In this document: positions 53,844-62,995 of the stretch, in pieces
Numbering within the stretch: position 1 is the first letter of the stretch
Layout: every line of letters starts with the position of its first letter
NCBI RefSeq assembly: GCF_900103445.1
Contig: NZ_FNHS01000011.1
Coordinates: 1 to 64,000, forward strand
Direction of reading: 5' to 3'
DNA length: 64,000 nt
From: Methylobacterium phyllostachyos
Lineage (GTDB): Bacteria > Pseudomonadota > Alphaproteobacteria > Rhizobiales > Beijerinckiaceae
Position numbers and translations under genes: made by a program
Notes under the pieces: generated by a model
The model's input: only the letters and a program-made list of their open reading frames with translations
Told to the model about the DNA's origin: nothing
The model's database searches: none

Positions 53844-54091
53844 GCGGCCTCTTCCTCGGCGAGCCGCCGACGCTCCTCGGCGTAGCCCCCCGCGATGGCG
53901 AGATCGACCAGCCGCCGGGTCAGCCGGAAGGCCAGCCAGAACAGGGCGAGGCAGAGCAGCGTCGCGGCGGCGGCCTTGAGCGGGTCCACGGGGATCTCCG
54001 GCGGTGTCTCCTCGGGTGGAGTGGCCCTCTTAGAGCCGGGGCCCGCCGCGGGGCAATTGGACTTGGCGCCAAGATCGGTGTCGTGCGGCAT
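53687..54091 (-). CDS. small membrane protein overlapping the selO 3' end
   Basis: The 134-residue frame has a Pro-rich N-terminus and one transmembrane helix (AAAATLLCLALFWLAFRL, residues about 42-60). A charged helix (GGYAEERRRLAEEEAAQAEA) then looks like a coiled coil. Its 3' end overlaps selO by 157 bp in convergent orientation. The hydrophobic and coiled-coil pattern argues for a real gene, but the last 40 residues, inside selO, are low-complexity and the true stop may differ. Confidence 0.45.
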   Translation of the reverse strand: MPHDTDLGAKSNCPAAGPGSKRATPPEETPPEIPVDPLKAAAATLLCLALFWLAFRLTRRLVDLAIAGGYAEERRRLAEEEAAQAEAGAVPQASAIRATSASLASNRDQSSAAAIGAHSPSTSSISRVQGAAAK

Positions 54092-54207
54092 AGATCCTGG
54101 CGGTCGGAGCGCGGCGACTTGGGCCGCCATCGCGCCGGAACGTGCTATGGCGCCCGGGCCGGAGCGCAGAATCCGGCGGCTGAAGACCCTCGATCAGGCA
54201 GAACACC

Positions 54208-54435
54208 TTGCGCGAGACCTTCCATATCGAAGTCCTCGGCCCCGAACCGGACGAGATCCAGACGCGGATTTCCGTGCGCGTCGGCAGCCTGGAGACCGCG
54301 CAGGAGCGGGCGCTGCGCCTGTTCGCCCGCGCCCGCGTCCCTCAGCGGTCGGGCGAGCCGGCCCAGGCCGTCCGGGTGATCGACGGCGCCGGCCGCGAGG
54401 TCTTCTATCGCACCCGGTTCGACGAGGGGGATTGA
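54208..54435 (+). CDS. hypothetical protein (75 aa)
   Basis: The 75-residue acidic protein starts with TTG at 54208 and has protein-like composition (RETFHIEVLGPEPDEIQTRI, then VFYRTRFDEGD). No signal peptide or membrane segment is seen. The next gene starts five bases after its stop, so both are probably one operon. No family is recognised. Confidence 0.5.
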   Translation: MRETFHIEVLGPEPDEIQTRISVRVGSLETAQERALRLFARARVPQRSGEPAQAVRVIDGAGREVFYRTRFDEGD

Positions 54436-54440
54436 GGCGG

Positions 54441-54794
54441 ATGCGGGTGCTGATCCTGCCGGGGCTGGTGCTGCTGGCCTGCGCGCTGGTCCTGCGCAGC
54501 TACACCCTGCCGCCGGCGCCCGACCGGCGGGGCGGCACCACGCTGCTGCTGACCTGGCCAAATCGCCCGCTCTTCGGCAGCCCCCGGGCCGATTGCCTCG
54601 GCGGCCCCGTTGATGCCCCGGTCCTGCCCTGCCTGATCGCCTCGGTCGCCCGCGCCCGCGACGACGGGATTATCGTGGCGCAATTCCCCTTCTGTGCGAC
54701 CTGCTACGATCTGTCGGGCCGCCTTGCCGTCATGGGTCGCGACCCGGCGCAGACGCAGGCGCGGCTGGCGCAGATCGCGCGCTTCGGCTGGTAA
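54441..54794 (+). CDS. hypothetical protein with N-terminal signal/anchor
   Basis: The 117-residue protein starts with a hydrophobic signal or anchor (RVLILPGLVLLACALVLR). A polar domain follows with several Cys residues (RADCLGG, VLPCLIAS, FCATCYDLSG). Export is likely, and disulfides are possible in the periplasm. The family is not recognised. The 3' end overlaps the convergent acetyltransferase gene by 65 bp. Confidence 0.55.
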   Translation: MRVLILPGLVLLACALVLRSYTLPPAPDRRGGTTLLLTWPNRPLFGSPRADCLGGPVDAPVLPCLIASVARARDDGIIVAQFPFCATCYDLSGRLAVMGRDPAQTQARLAQIARFGW

Positions 54795-55950
54795 GGCGCC
54801 GACCGACGAGCCGCATTCGGGCGACGTGCTCCCGGGCGCACTCCAGGGCGCAGGCGAGCGGGAACAGGGGATCGCGCTCCGCCGCAACGAGGAGGTGGGC
54901 GATCCTTCGCCGCTCGGTCCAGAACAAAGAGCTGAGGGCGAAATCCGGCGGTGCGCAGGAATCGATCCGGTCGATCGCCCAGGTTCCGGACACCACCGCC
55001 TCGGTCAGGCGATGGACCAGCTGGATCCCGGGGGCAGCCTCCGGCTCCGTCTCGTCATGGGCGATCTTCAGCACCCAGGCCTCGGAGCCGGTGACCGGCA
55101 GGATCAGGGAGGCGAGCGTCCGGTCCGCCCGGCGCAGGCGTGCGATCCGCACGCCGCCCTCCGTCCCCAGGTCGGCCAGGGCGGCGCGCAGGAAGGCGAC
55201 CTCCGCGGGCCGCTGGCCCAGGCTGGTGCCGGCCCGGCCCTTCCAGCCGGCCGCTTCGAGGGCGACGTGCTCGGTGAGCGCCCGGTCGAGATCGGCCGGC
55301 GCGTCGAGCATCTCGAACGCCACGGCGCCCTCAGCCTCCAGGCGCGCCTGGGCGCGGCGCAGCTTGCGCCGCCGTTGGCCGGAGAGATGGCTGAGATAGC
55401 CCGCCCGCGCCTCCGGGGCGTGGACGCCCAGGTCGAGCAGGCCGCGCGCGTGCGGCCAGTAGGTGGCATGCGTGGCTCGCTGCGCCACCAGGAGATCCGG
55501 CAGGAGCCCGTCCGCAGGGGCGTTCGGCAGCAGGAGCCGCGACGGCAGGCCCAGCGCCCGCGGGGATGCCAGGAGGGCCGCCAGCGCCCCCGCCGGGTCG
55601 GCGCCGTCGAGGAGCGGGGCGCCGAAGGGACCGTAGCCGTGGGTCCAGCCCATCAGCACCGGCAGCGGCAGGCCCCAGCGCCGCCGCGAGACCCGGAACG
55701 GCCAGGCAGCGTGAAACCGCGCCCCGGGCGCGTCGGGGGGACGGTCGGCCACGATCAGCAGGCGCACCCCGGCGCCGAAGGCTTCGCGGCCGGCGAGCGC
55801 ATAGCCCGCCTCGTAGAACGGGTTTCGGATAGCAGACCCAGCACCCAGCGCCCGCCAGGCCGGGATCCAGGGTGCCCCTGGATCGAGGGGGCGGACCGCC
55901 GCGACGAGACCCTGCGGGAGCGTGGCGGTGTCCGGCATCGGGGCCGTCAC
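54730..55950 (-). CDS. BioF2-like acetyltransferase (GNAT, PF13480-type)
   Basis: The roughly 406-residue protein fits the CelD/BioF2-like GNAT family found in polysaccharide gene clusters. An N-terminal helical half is followed by YLSHLSGQRRRKLRRAQARL, a pattern typical of this family, and RIARLRRADRTLASLILPVT with LKIAHDETEPEAAPGIQLVH. The probable role is acylation of a glycan or its precursor. GTG 55950 overlaps the flippase stop (GTGA), supporting one operon; ATG 55938 is an alternative. Confidence 0.8.
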   Translation of the reverse strand: MTAPMPDTATLPQGLVAAVRPLDPGAPWIPAWRALGAGSAIRNPFYEAGYALAGREAFGAGVRLLIVADRPPDAPGARFHAAWPFRVSRRRWGLPLPVLMGWTHGYGPFGAPLLDGADPAGALAALLASPRALGLPSRLLLPNAPADGLLPDLLVAQRATHATYWPHARGLLDLGVHAPEARAGYLSHLSGQRRRKLRRAQARLEAEGAVAFEMLDAPADLDRALTEHVALEAAGWKGRAGTSLGQRPAEVAFLRAALADLGTEGGVRIARLRRADRTLASLILPVTGSEAWVLKIAHDETEPEAAPGIQLVHRLTEAVVSGTWAIDRIDSCAPPDFALSSLFWTERRRIAHLLVAAERDPLFPLACALECAREHVARMRLVGRRLTSRSARSAPAAPASAPGRDP

Positions 55951-57362
55951 GCCGCGAGCCGGTGGCGGATCGCCCCGGCGAAGCCGAGGACGTCGTAGCG
56001 CCACGCTGCTGCCCCCGCCCCGGCGGCGAGCAGCATCATGCGCAGCACCTGCCCCGGCACCATGAAGCCCCCCGGCATCAGCCCGATTCCGGCATTCACG
56101 GCGCCGCATGCGGCGGCGATCCCGGCGATACCCGCCATGTCGGCAAGCGGCAGGGGCATCGTCGTCCCCTCCCGCCGGGCGCCGAACACCAGCACGAGGC
56201 AGGCGGCGCTCTGCCCGCCCGCAAAGGCGAGCGCCGCCCCGGGGGCGCCGAAGGTCGGGATCAGCAGGAGCGAGAGCGCCGCCACGGTCGCGAGCGTCGC
56301 GAAGGCCGCCGCGGCCTCCAGGCCACTGGTCCGGGTGAAGTAGATTACCTGTCCGAAATAATAGGCGCGGAACATCATCAGGATGCTCGCCAGGACCAGC
56401 ACGGGGGCGAGGTGGCGCGCCTCGGCGCGGTAGTCGGGCCCAAGCAGCACCGTGACCACGAGGTCGTCAAAGCAGAGGAAGAACACGGCGCCGAAGGCCG
56501 CGATCAGCGTCATGGCCCGGGCGGCGTCGCTCAGCACGCCTTCGGCCGCCAGCATGCCGCCGGTGCGCGCCTCCCGCTTGGCAAGCGAGATCAGCGACAG
56601 GGCAATCGCCTCACCGAACACGATGAAGCTCTGCCGCAGGAAGTCGGCCAGCGCCCCGTAGGCGCCGAGGCCAGCCGGCCCCACGGTCTTCGCGATGATC
56701 AGCCGGTCGAGGCTCTGGGCCAGCGCCGCGGTGCCGAAGGAGAGCACCAGCGGCCAGCCATACTTGAACAGGCGCAGGGCCTCGGCCCGGCTGCCGCGCC
56801 CGGGCATCATCGGCGCGATGGTGGCGGCGGCCGGGAGCGAGGCCACCGCGTTGGCGGTAGCCACCGCGAAGGCGAGGTCGAGCGGATCACTCGAGAGGTG
56901 CAGCGCGAGGCTGCCGAGGCCGAGGATCAGCACCGCCCGGGTCATCACCGAGGCCGCCACCGCCCCGACCCGCAGGCGCGTGCGGGCGATCTCGGTCGCG
57001 CCCTCGAACAGGGTGGTGCCGCAGGCGAGCGCCAGGATGGCGGCGGCCATCCGGCCCGGGACCAGGCCGAGTTCGGCCGCCAGCACGCTGCCGAGCCCGG
57101 CGAGCAGCAGCGTCCCGCCCAGGATGCGCACTACGGTGCCGACCTGAGCCGGCTCCCGGGCCTCGTCGTAGAGGGCGAAGAACGCGAATTTCGGCCACTG
57201 GCAGGTCGCCCCGTAGAGCACCAGCGCCCAGGACAGGACGTACAGGTAGGTGCCGTAGCTCGCCGCCGGTGCCAGCCGGGTGAATACCGCCACCGAGGCC
57301 ATGTTCAGGGCGGCGGCGAAGCCGCGCGAGCCGACATAGATCAGGCTGTGCCGGGCGATCAT
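55947..57362 (-). CDS. polysaccharide flippase (MOP superfamily)
   Basis: The 471-residue membrane protein has about 12 helices and the MOP pattern: HSLIYVGSRGFAAALNMASV at the N-terminus, ALRLFKYGWPLVLSFGTAAL, LIIAKTVGPAGLGAYGALAD and LLGPDYRAEARHLAPVLV. It likely exports a lipid-linked glycan repeat unit. It is co-transcribed with the BioF2-like acetyltransferase. The start at 57362 begins with the first helix; the longer frame would read through repeat B and is rejected. Confidence 0.85.
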   Translation of the reverse strand: MIARHSLIYVGSRGFAAALNMASVAVFTRLAPAASYGTYLYVLSWALVLYGATCQWPKFAFFALYDEAREPAQVGTVVRILGGTLLLAGLGSVLAAELGLVPGRMAAAILALACGTTLFEGATEIARTRLRVGAVAASVMTRAVLILGLGSLALHLSSDPLDLAFAVATANAVASLPAAATIAPMMPGRGSRAEALRLFKYGWPLVLSFGTAALAQSLDRLIIAKTVGPAGLGAYGALADFLRQSFIVFGEAIALSLISLAKREARTGGMLAAEGVLSDAARAMTLIAAFGAVFFLCFDDLVVTVLLGPDYRAEARHLAPVLVLASILMMFRAYYFGQVIYFTRTSGLEAAAAFATLATVAALSLLLIPTFGAPGAALAFAGGQSAACLVLVFGARREGTTMPLPLADMAGIAGIAAACGAVNAGIGLMPGGFMVPGQVLRMMLLAAGAGAAAWRYDVLGFAGAIRHRLAA

Positions 57363-57449
57363 GAGCGGGGGCCAAAGGAGGCCGCCGCTCCCAGGCGGCC
57401 CAGCAGATCCCCGGATCTCTGCCCGAAGCGAGCGACAGAGCGCGACCTG

Positions 57450-57590
57450 CCCCCTCTCCCGTGCGGGAGAGGGTTGGGGTGAGGGACGAGAACTCTCAGA
57501 GCGAGGCACACCCTGTCGGCGCGGCCCTGGCACGCCCGATCCTGAAAATTCTCATCCCTCACCCTGTCCCTCTCCCGCACGGGAGAGGGG
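57450..57590. repeat. palindromic intergenic repeat, family B copy 2
   Basis: This 141-bp element has hairpins at both ends: CCCCTCTCCCGTGCGGGAG at 57451 and CTCTCCCGCACGGGAGAG near the right end. The inner arms GTTGGGGTGAGGGACGAGAA and TTCTCATCCCTCACCCTGTC are imperfect complements. It is the inverted counterpart of the copy at 46047. It sits between the flippase start and the gpmI stop. Confidence 0.87.
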
Positions 57591-57792
57591 ACCAGCGCTT
57601 CATGCTGCCGCGGCGGCGCCGCACACGATGTGGGAGAACGGTAGTCGGCAGAGCCGTCGAGCAGGGCATGTGGATCCCGCACACGCACGCCCCACCCCCG
57701 CCCCGCTCTGGCACGATCCGGTCCCGTGGCGGGACGTATGGCGGAAGCCTGATGCATGACGGCCCGACCGGTGCAGCCGCCATGCCGCGCCA

Positions 57793-59331
57793 TCAGCCCG
57801 CCCGGCGGATCAGGGATGTGCCGGTCATCTCGGCCGGCTGGTCGAGGCCCATCAGGTCGAGGAGCGTCGGCGCCACGTCGGCGAGCCGGCCGTCGGCCAG
57901 CGACACGCGATCGACGCCGACCAGCGCCACCGGGACCGGATTGAGCGTGTGGGCGGTGTGGGGCTCGCCGGTCTCCGGGTCGCGCATGGTCTCGCAATTA
58001 CCGTGGTCGGCGGTGACCAGCAGCGCCCCACCCTGCGCGGTCACCGCCTCGATGACACGGCCGAGGCAGGAATCGACCGTCTCCACCGCCTTCACGGCGG
58101 CCGCAAGGCTGCCGGTATGGCCAACCATGTCGGGGTTGGCGAAGTTCAGGATGATCAAGTCGTAGCGCCCGGAGCCGATCGCCGCGACGGCGCGGTCGGT
58201 GAGTTCCGGGGCCGACATCTCCGGCTGCAGATCGTAGGTCGCGACTTTCGGCGAGGGCACGAGGATCGCGTCCTGGCCCTCGAACGGCGCCTCCCGGCCG
58301 CCGTTCATGAAGTAGGTGACGTGGGGGTACTTCTCGGTCTCGGCCATGCGCAGCTGCCTGCGTCCGGCCCGGGCCACGGTCTCGCCGAGCCCGTTCGGCA
58401 GATCGAGGGCGCCGAACAGGGTGTCGGCGAAGGCGTCGAGTTCGACGCTGTACTGGACGATGCCCAGGGCGGCGGCGAAGCGGACCGTCCGGGACCGGGG
58501 AAAGCCGGAAAAGTCCGGGTCGAGGAGCGCGTCGAGGATCTGCCGGGTCCGGTCGGCGCGGAAGTTGAAGCTCAGCAGGCCGTCGCCGTCCCGCATGCCG
58601 GCATAGTCGCCGATGATGGCGGGCTTCATGAACTCGTCCGAGACGTCTTGCGCGTAGGCGGCCGCCACCGCCTGCCCGGCCCGGGCGAAGCGGGTCCCGC
58701 GCCCCTCGGTCAGGGCGTCGTAAGCGATCGTGACCCGCTCCCAGCGCCGGTCCCGGTCCATCCCGAAATAGCGGCCGCACAGGGTGGCGATGCGCGCGCC
58801 CTGGGGCAGCGCGGCCTCGACGGCGGCGATGCAGGTAGCGGCCGAGCGGGGCGGCATGTCGCGCCCATCCGTGAAGCCGTGGAGCCGGACCGGCACGCCC
58901 GCCGCGACCACGATCCGCGCCAGGGCCACCGCGTGGTCCTGGTGCGCGTGGACGCCACCCGGGGACAGGAGCCCCATCAGGTGGCAGGTGCCGCCCGTGG
59001 CGCGCAGGGCCTCGATGAACCGGGTCAGCGCAGGATTGCCGGCCAGCGAACCATCCGCGATGGCGGTGTCGATCCGCGGCAGGTCCTGCAGGACCACACG
59101 GCCCGCGCCGATATTCAGGTGGCCGACCTCGGAATTGCCCATCTGCCCCTCGGGGAGCCCGACATCCGCGCCGAAGGTCCGCAGCCGCGCCCGGGGTCGT
59201 TCCCGCATCAGCCCGTCGAAGACCGGCGTCCGCGCCTGGTGGACGGCGTTGTCGGCAATGTCATCCCGGAGGCCCCAACCGTCGAGGATCACGAGCATCA
59301 CGGGGCGCGGGGTGCTGTCGGGCACGGTCAC
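57793..59331 (-). CDS. gpmI: 2,3-bisphosphoglycerate-independent phosphoglycerate mutase
   Basis: GpmI interconverts 3- and 2-phosphoglycerate using two Mn ions and a phosphoserine intermediate. The 512-residue product has LVILDGWGLRDDIADNAV with the metal Asp, the active-site Ser in GQMGNSEVGHLNIGAGRVV, DGLLSFNFRADRTRQI, and the C-terminal metal sites LILNFANPDMVGHTG and VTADHGNCETM. The start is GTG 59331 behind AGGAG; a GTG at 59325 is also possible. It appears monocistronic. Confidence 0.96.
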   Translation of the reverse strand: MTVPDSTPRPVMLVILDGWGLRDDIADNAVHQARTPVFDGLMRERPRARLRTFGADVGLPEGQMGNSEVGHLNIGAGRVVLQDLPRIDTAIADGSLAGNPALTRFIEALRATGGTCHLMGLLSPGGVHAHQDHAVALARIVVAAGVPVRLHGFTDGRDMPPRSAATCIAAVEAALPQGARIATLCGRYFGMDRDRRWERVTIAYDALTEGRGTRFARAGQAVAAAYAQDVSDEFMKPAIIGDYAGMRDGDGLLSFNFRADRTRQILDALLDPDFSGFPRSRTVRFAAALGIVQYSVELDAFADTLFGALDLPNGLGETVARAGRRQLRMAETEKYPHVTYFMNGGREAPFEGQDAILVPSPKVATYDLQPEMSAPELTDRAVAAIGSGRYDLIILNFANPDMVGHTGSLAAAVKAVETVDSCLGRVIEAVTAQGGALLVTADHGNCETMRDPETGEPHTAHTLNPVPVALVGVDRVSLADGRLADVAPTLLDLMGLDQPAEMTGTSLIRRAG

Positions 59332-59614
59332 AACTCTCCTCGAACTCTGGCTTTACCGGGCTTTCGGCGCGCGGCTGGCCCCATGGGCCGATCGGACATT
59401 GTGCGTGTCGATAATCGGCTTGGCCGCGCGAGACCACAGGCGCGCGGGCGGATCCGGCCACAGCTTCGCGAAAGCGTTCGGATTTCCGCAGGCTCGAGGA
59501 TACACCGCGCCGGCTCGGCCCCGCCGCTGGGAGCCTCCCCGCAAACGGCTTCGGCGAAGCGGGCCCCGGCCCCCGGATTACCCCGCATCCGCGGCACTTT
59601 CCGGGGAGGATAAC

Positions 59615-60064
59615 TTGACCGGATCCCGGCCGATCCGGGACATCCAAGACTTACGAGAAAACCGTACCGGGAACAACTTGAGCGATTGGCGAATCCGCAA
59701 GATCGTGCTAGCTTTCGTGGATGCGTTCGACAGGGATTCTCCCGCCGTGCCCTCAACCGAGATTGTGAATCGCGACGCGAGCGTGGGTCTGGCACTTGAT
59801 ATGGTCGGCCGCGCCTATCTGGCGCTGGCCCTTCTGTATGAAACCGCGCATCCGGGCGAGTTCGATGACGCTCAGCACAAGATCCGCGCTTTCGTCGCGG
59901 ACAATTTCCGAATCAACGAGGAAACGAGCCGGAGCGGAACTCTCGACGCTGGGACCGTCGAGGCGGCGACTCACCTTGTGAACAGCATCCTGACCGAGGC
60001 GGAAAACAGGATCGCGACGATGATCCGGCCCTCCCGACATCTGCGCGGGCAGATGGCTACTTAG
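59615..60064 (+). CDS. hypothetical protein, member 1 of a tandem paralogous pair
   Basis: The 149-residue protein has a central conserved segment (DMVGRAYLALALLYETAHPG, then EFDDAQHKIRAFVADNF) that is repeated in the next gene. The C-terminal part (TVEAATHLVNSILTEAENRI) is helical. I recognise no family. The TTG at 59615 is chosen because GGGGAGGA lies five bases upstream; a later TTG at 59678 is possible. It is transcribed divergently from gpmI. Confidence 0.65.
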   Translation: MTGSRPIRDIQDLRENRTGNNLSDWRIRKIVLAFVDAFDRDSPAVPSTEIVNRDASVGLALDMVGRAYLALALLYETAHPGEFDDAQHKIRAFVADNFRINEETSRSGTLDAGTVEAATHLVNSILTEAENRIATMIRPSRHLRGQMAT

Positions 60065-60222
60065 TCCCGATGGCCGGACCGACCAAGTGTTGCAGTCGAG
60101 CCATAATCCGGCGCTAAACGATTCGCCGCACTAAAGCGCCTGAATAGCAATCGCTCCAAACATCGACAGTCTTAACAGAGCGTGTTACCCGTCGAATCGA
60201 CAGCAATAAAACTATATGCGTG

Positions 60223-60528
60223 ATGATGGGCAGCGACGATTGTGAGCGGGTCGCATGCAGTGCGGAGATCGCACTTGAGATCCTGGCCCGAGCCTATCAC
60301 GCTCTTGCGGTCGTGTACGAGCTGTCGAATCCTGGCGCGTATGCGGCGCTCCACGTCAAGATGATGCCTTACCTTCGGGATGGCTTCGGCCCCGAAGAGA
60401 TATCGGGGGTCGTCAATCCCAACGTGGCGATGATGTCCACCGCTCTCGAGCGCGTCCGCTGCGCGCTGGACGCCGTCGGAACCGATGTGGCGGCGATCCG
60501 CACCCGTGGGGACCGGCGGGGCCTCTGA
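60223..60528 (+). CDS. hypothetical protein, member 2 of a tandem paralogous pair
   Basis: This 101-residue protein shares with its upstream neighbour the pattern ALxxxxRAYxALAxxYExxxPGxY (here EILARAYHALAVVYELSNPG). A MMPYLRDGF segment follows in place of IRAFVADNF. The C-terminus (ALERVRCALDAVGTDVAAIR) is helical. The 160-bp gap between the genes is A/T-rich and may hold its own promoter. The start is ATG 60223, with GTG 60220 in frame. No family is recognised. Confidence 0.65.
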   Translation: MMGSDDCERVACSAEIALEILARAYHALAVVYELSNPGAYAALHVKMMPYLRDGFGPEEISGVVNPNVAMMSTALERVRCALDAVGTDVAAIRTRGDRRGL

Positions 60529-60564
60529 GCCGATCCGGGTGGGGTCGTCTTTGCGGTGGGCGGC

Positions 60565-60723
60565 CTATCGGAACAGGGGCAGGCCTACGCCGATGATTAC
60601 GAGGCCCAGGACGATCAGGCCGCCGCCCGCGCCTTCGAGGGTCGCTTGCTGAACCGAGCGCTGCGGGGCCATCCCGGCCAGCACAGTCCCCGAGATCAGG
60701 CAGATCACACTGAGACAGGTCAT
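60565..60723 (-). CDS. small membrane peptide (52 aa)
   Basis: The 52-residue peptide has two hydrophobic stretches: TCLSVICLISGTVLAGMA at the N-terminus and GGLIVLGLVIIGVGLPLF at the C-terminus, with a charged middle (APQRSVQQATLEGA). It is probably a small inner-membrane protein, or a lipoprotein-like peptide with the N-terminal Cys. Support is the membrane pattern and clean ATG only. Confidence 0.5.
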   Translation of the reverse strand: MTCLSVICLISGTVLAGMAPQRSVQQATLEGAGGGLIVLGLVIIGVGLPLFR

Positions 60724-61564
60724 GGCTGGGCCCCTGCACCCGACCCGGGCGCGTCCTGCACGAGGCAGCCGACAATAGGGGGGAGGCATTAATAAAATCC
60801 TGCCCGCATTGACCGGCTGCCCGCCCTCAGCGGCGGGTCCGGATGTCTCCCGTTGTGGCTCCGGGCGCGACGGGCATATCAGACGAAAAGCCGTCTGCAC
60901 GGCGCCTGTCGCAGCCGACCCAGCGGGTGCCGCTCGTCCCCCCTTGTAGGCGATCGCGTGATCGGCCGTGGTCGAACCACAGGCAGGGCGTCCACGTCCG
61001 GCTCGTGATTGCCAGCCTGCCTTCACGCCGGCACGCGCAGCTGGGACGTGCACAGTCGGGACATGCACGGCTCTGAGCTGCCGAACTGGGAAGCCGCCGG
61101 AGTCGAGGCTATCGGCCGCGTAGGCAAGATCTTCAGCGACGAAGCTGATGACATCGCCAGCCACGAGGACGGGGTCCATCGAGGCGACCGATGGTGTGGA
61201 TGTCTTCCACTGCCATCGGTTCAGGGCCGTTGCCGCAACGGATGTCCTCTGGGGGCCGTACAGGGCTGACATCGGCCGGGGCGTCGATCACGCCGAGCTA
61301 CCTTCCAAGAGAATCAAGCTCGGCTGTGCGCGTCGAGCAGCGCCGGGATGCGCAAGCTCCGCCGGCCGCGGGTCTGCGCTTGCACGAAGTGGAAGATCCA
61401 GATGTGGCTGCGGTGAAGCGGACGCAGCCGTTTGCCCAAACCTTCGTTGAGCCATAGGCGGCTCGGCGGTCGATGTCGGCGGGGGACCTTCAGCCGCGAA
61501 CCGCCGGATGCGCTGAAGTCAATCCTGGCCCACCCTCCAGTCGGCGGCCTGCGACGCTCGGGAA
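60724..61564. other. gene-poor region, probable recombination scar
   Basis: Over 800 bases with no supported gene. Several frames are open but none shows protein-like content. It is bounded by the small membrane peptide and an IS3 relic and leads toward tRNA-Arg(ACG). It may be the eroded remains of mobile DNA. Confidence 0.4.
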
Positions 61565-61783
61565 CTACGCGTTTTTCAAGGCGATGTCCGCCAGCACCTG
61601 GCTCACCAGAGACGGATCGGCCACCGGACGACGAAGCCGCGCGTTCTCGCGCTCCAGATCCTTCATCGTCTTGGCCTGATCGACCTTCAGACCGCCGGAC
61701 GCCTTGCCAGTGCGATGGCTACGCTCGGAGACAGCCGTCTCCTCGCACGCGGCGGCGATGCGCTTGCCGGGCGCCGTCTGCAC
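61565..61783 (-). pseudogene. IS3-family OrfA remnant
   Basis: The minus strand encodes a fragment matching the C-terminal zipper of IS3 OrfA: GGLKVDQAKTMKDLERENAR, then LRRPVADPSL…QVLADIA. The part upstream in the frame (QTAPGKRIAAACEETAVSER) matches nothing coherent, and no helix-turn-helix or orfB follows. It is a decayed relic related to the element at 1-338. Confidence 0.7.
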
Positions 61784-62033
61784 TTCGCTTCGCGCTCGTC
61801 TTCTGCCCCCGCATCATCCCCGACTCCTCTGGTCCAAGATGATCCGCCCAATCAGCCCAGTCGAAAGCTGGCCGCTCAGGTCACGGGCCTGCGCCCGCCA
61901 TTCACTGTTCCGCTCGCGGATGTTGGCCACGAGATCTGTTCAGCTAGTGGCGATTCAGGACCAGTTAAGGCTGGTGAGTTTGGCTGGCGCCAGATCCAAG
62001 GCGCAAGGGCCTCGTCGTTCCGACGAAATGCAT

Positions 62034-62110
62034 TGGCGCGCCCGAAAGGATTCGAACCTCTGACCCCCAGATTCGTAGTCTGGTGCTCTATCCAGCTGAG
62101 CTACGGGCGC
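62034..62110 (-). tRNA. tRNA-Arg (ACG)
   Basis: The minus strand has the 7-bp acceptor GCGCCCG/CGGGCGC (62104-62110 with 62038-62044). The D arm is TAGCTCAGCTGGATAGAGC, the anticodon loop CTACGAA carries ACG, the T arm is AGAGGTTCGAATCCTTT, the discriminator is G, and an encoded CCA sits at 62034-62036. The inosine-modified ACG reads CGU/CGC/CGA codons. Confidence 0.96.
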
Positions 62111-62223
62111 CTGACACGGCAGCGGGGTCTTGTCCCGCCGGTGTGAGGGGGCTTCTAGAGGCTCCGATCGGGCTTGGCAAGACGGTCCGGACAACGAGTT
62201 TGCGACAACCGGTCCTTCGGTCC

Positions 62224-62976
62224 TCAAAGAACCCGGGCGCTCGCCTTCACCCGCTCCTCCGCGGCCCGGATCGCCTCCGGCGTGCCGACATGCAGCCATT
62301 GGCCGTCGAGGCGCATGCCGAACAGCCGCCCCGCCGCGATCGCCCGGTCGAACAGGAGGTTCAGCGAAAAGGCCCCCTCCGGCGTGTCGGCGAACAGGCT
62401 TGGGCTGAGAATCGCCACGCCTGCGTAGATGAAGGGCGCGACAGCGCGCTCGCCACGGCGCTCCAGGCGCCCGTCCGCGTCCATCACGAAGTCGCCGGCG
62501 CCCTCGTAGCCAAGGCTGGTGGTGGTCGGGGCCACCAGAAGCAGCACGTCCATGCGCTGTGCGTCCCAGGTCTCGATCAGCCGGCGCAGGTTGGAGGCCG
62601 GCCCCTCCAGCCAGAACGAATCCGAGTTCAGAACCGCGAAGGGCGCATCCCCCAAGAGCGGCAGCGCCTTGCGGATGCCCCCGCCCGTTTCCAGGAGCGC
62701 CGCACGCTCGTCGGATATGATCGTGGACGGGCCTTCGCTCGGGCCCTCGGCCCGCCGGGCGAGATGGCCCTCGATCAGGTCGGCGAGATAGTGGACGTTC
62801 ACCACGGCCGTACCGATCCCCGCCTCGGCAACCCGATCGAGGGCGTGGTCGAGGAGCGCCTTGCCGGCCACCTCCACCAGGGGTTTCGGCACGGTCGCGG
62901 TCACCGGCCGCATGCGCTTGCCCAAACCCGCGGCCAGGACGAAGGCGCGGCTGACGGCGGGCTCGGGGTCGCTCAT
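62224..62976 (-). CDS. murU: N-acetylmuramate-1-phosphate uridylyltransferase
   Basis: MurU makes UDP-MurNAc from MurNAc-1-phosphate in the cell-wall recycling shortcut that bypasses MurA/B. The 250-residue nucleotidyltransferase has AFVLAAGLGKRMRPVTATVP (the GxGxRMrP loop), KPLVEVAGKALLDHALDRVA, the metal Asp in AVLNSDSFWLEG, and FIYAGVAILSPSLF. It starts 19 bases after the amgK stop, so the two are one operon, as in other bacteria with this route. Confidence 0.9.
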   Translation of the reverse strand: MSDPEPAVSRAFVLAAGLGKRMRPVTATVPKPLVEVAGKALLDHALDRVAEAGIGTAVVNVHYLADLIEGHLARRAEGPSEGPSTIISDERAALLETGGGIRKALPLLGDAPFAVLNSDSFWLEGPASNLRRLIETWDAQRMDVLLLVAPTTTSLGYEGAGDFVMDADGRLERRGERAVAPFIYAGVAILSPSLFADTPEGAFSLNLLFDRAIAAGRLFGMRLDGQWLHVGTPEAIRAAEERVKASARVL

Positions 62977-62995
62977 GCGGTGACGGATCCGATGG

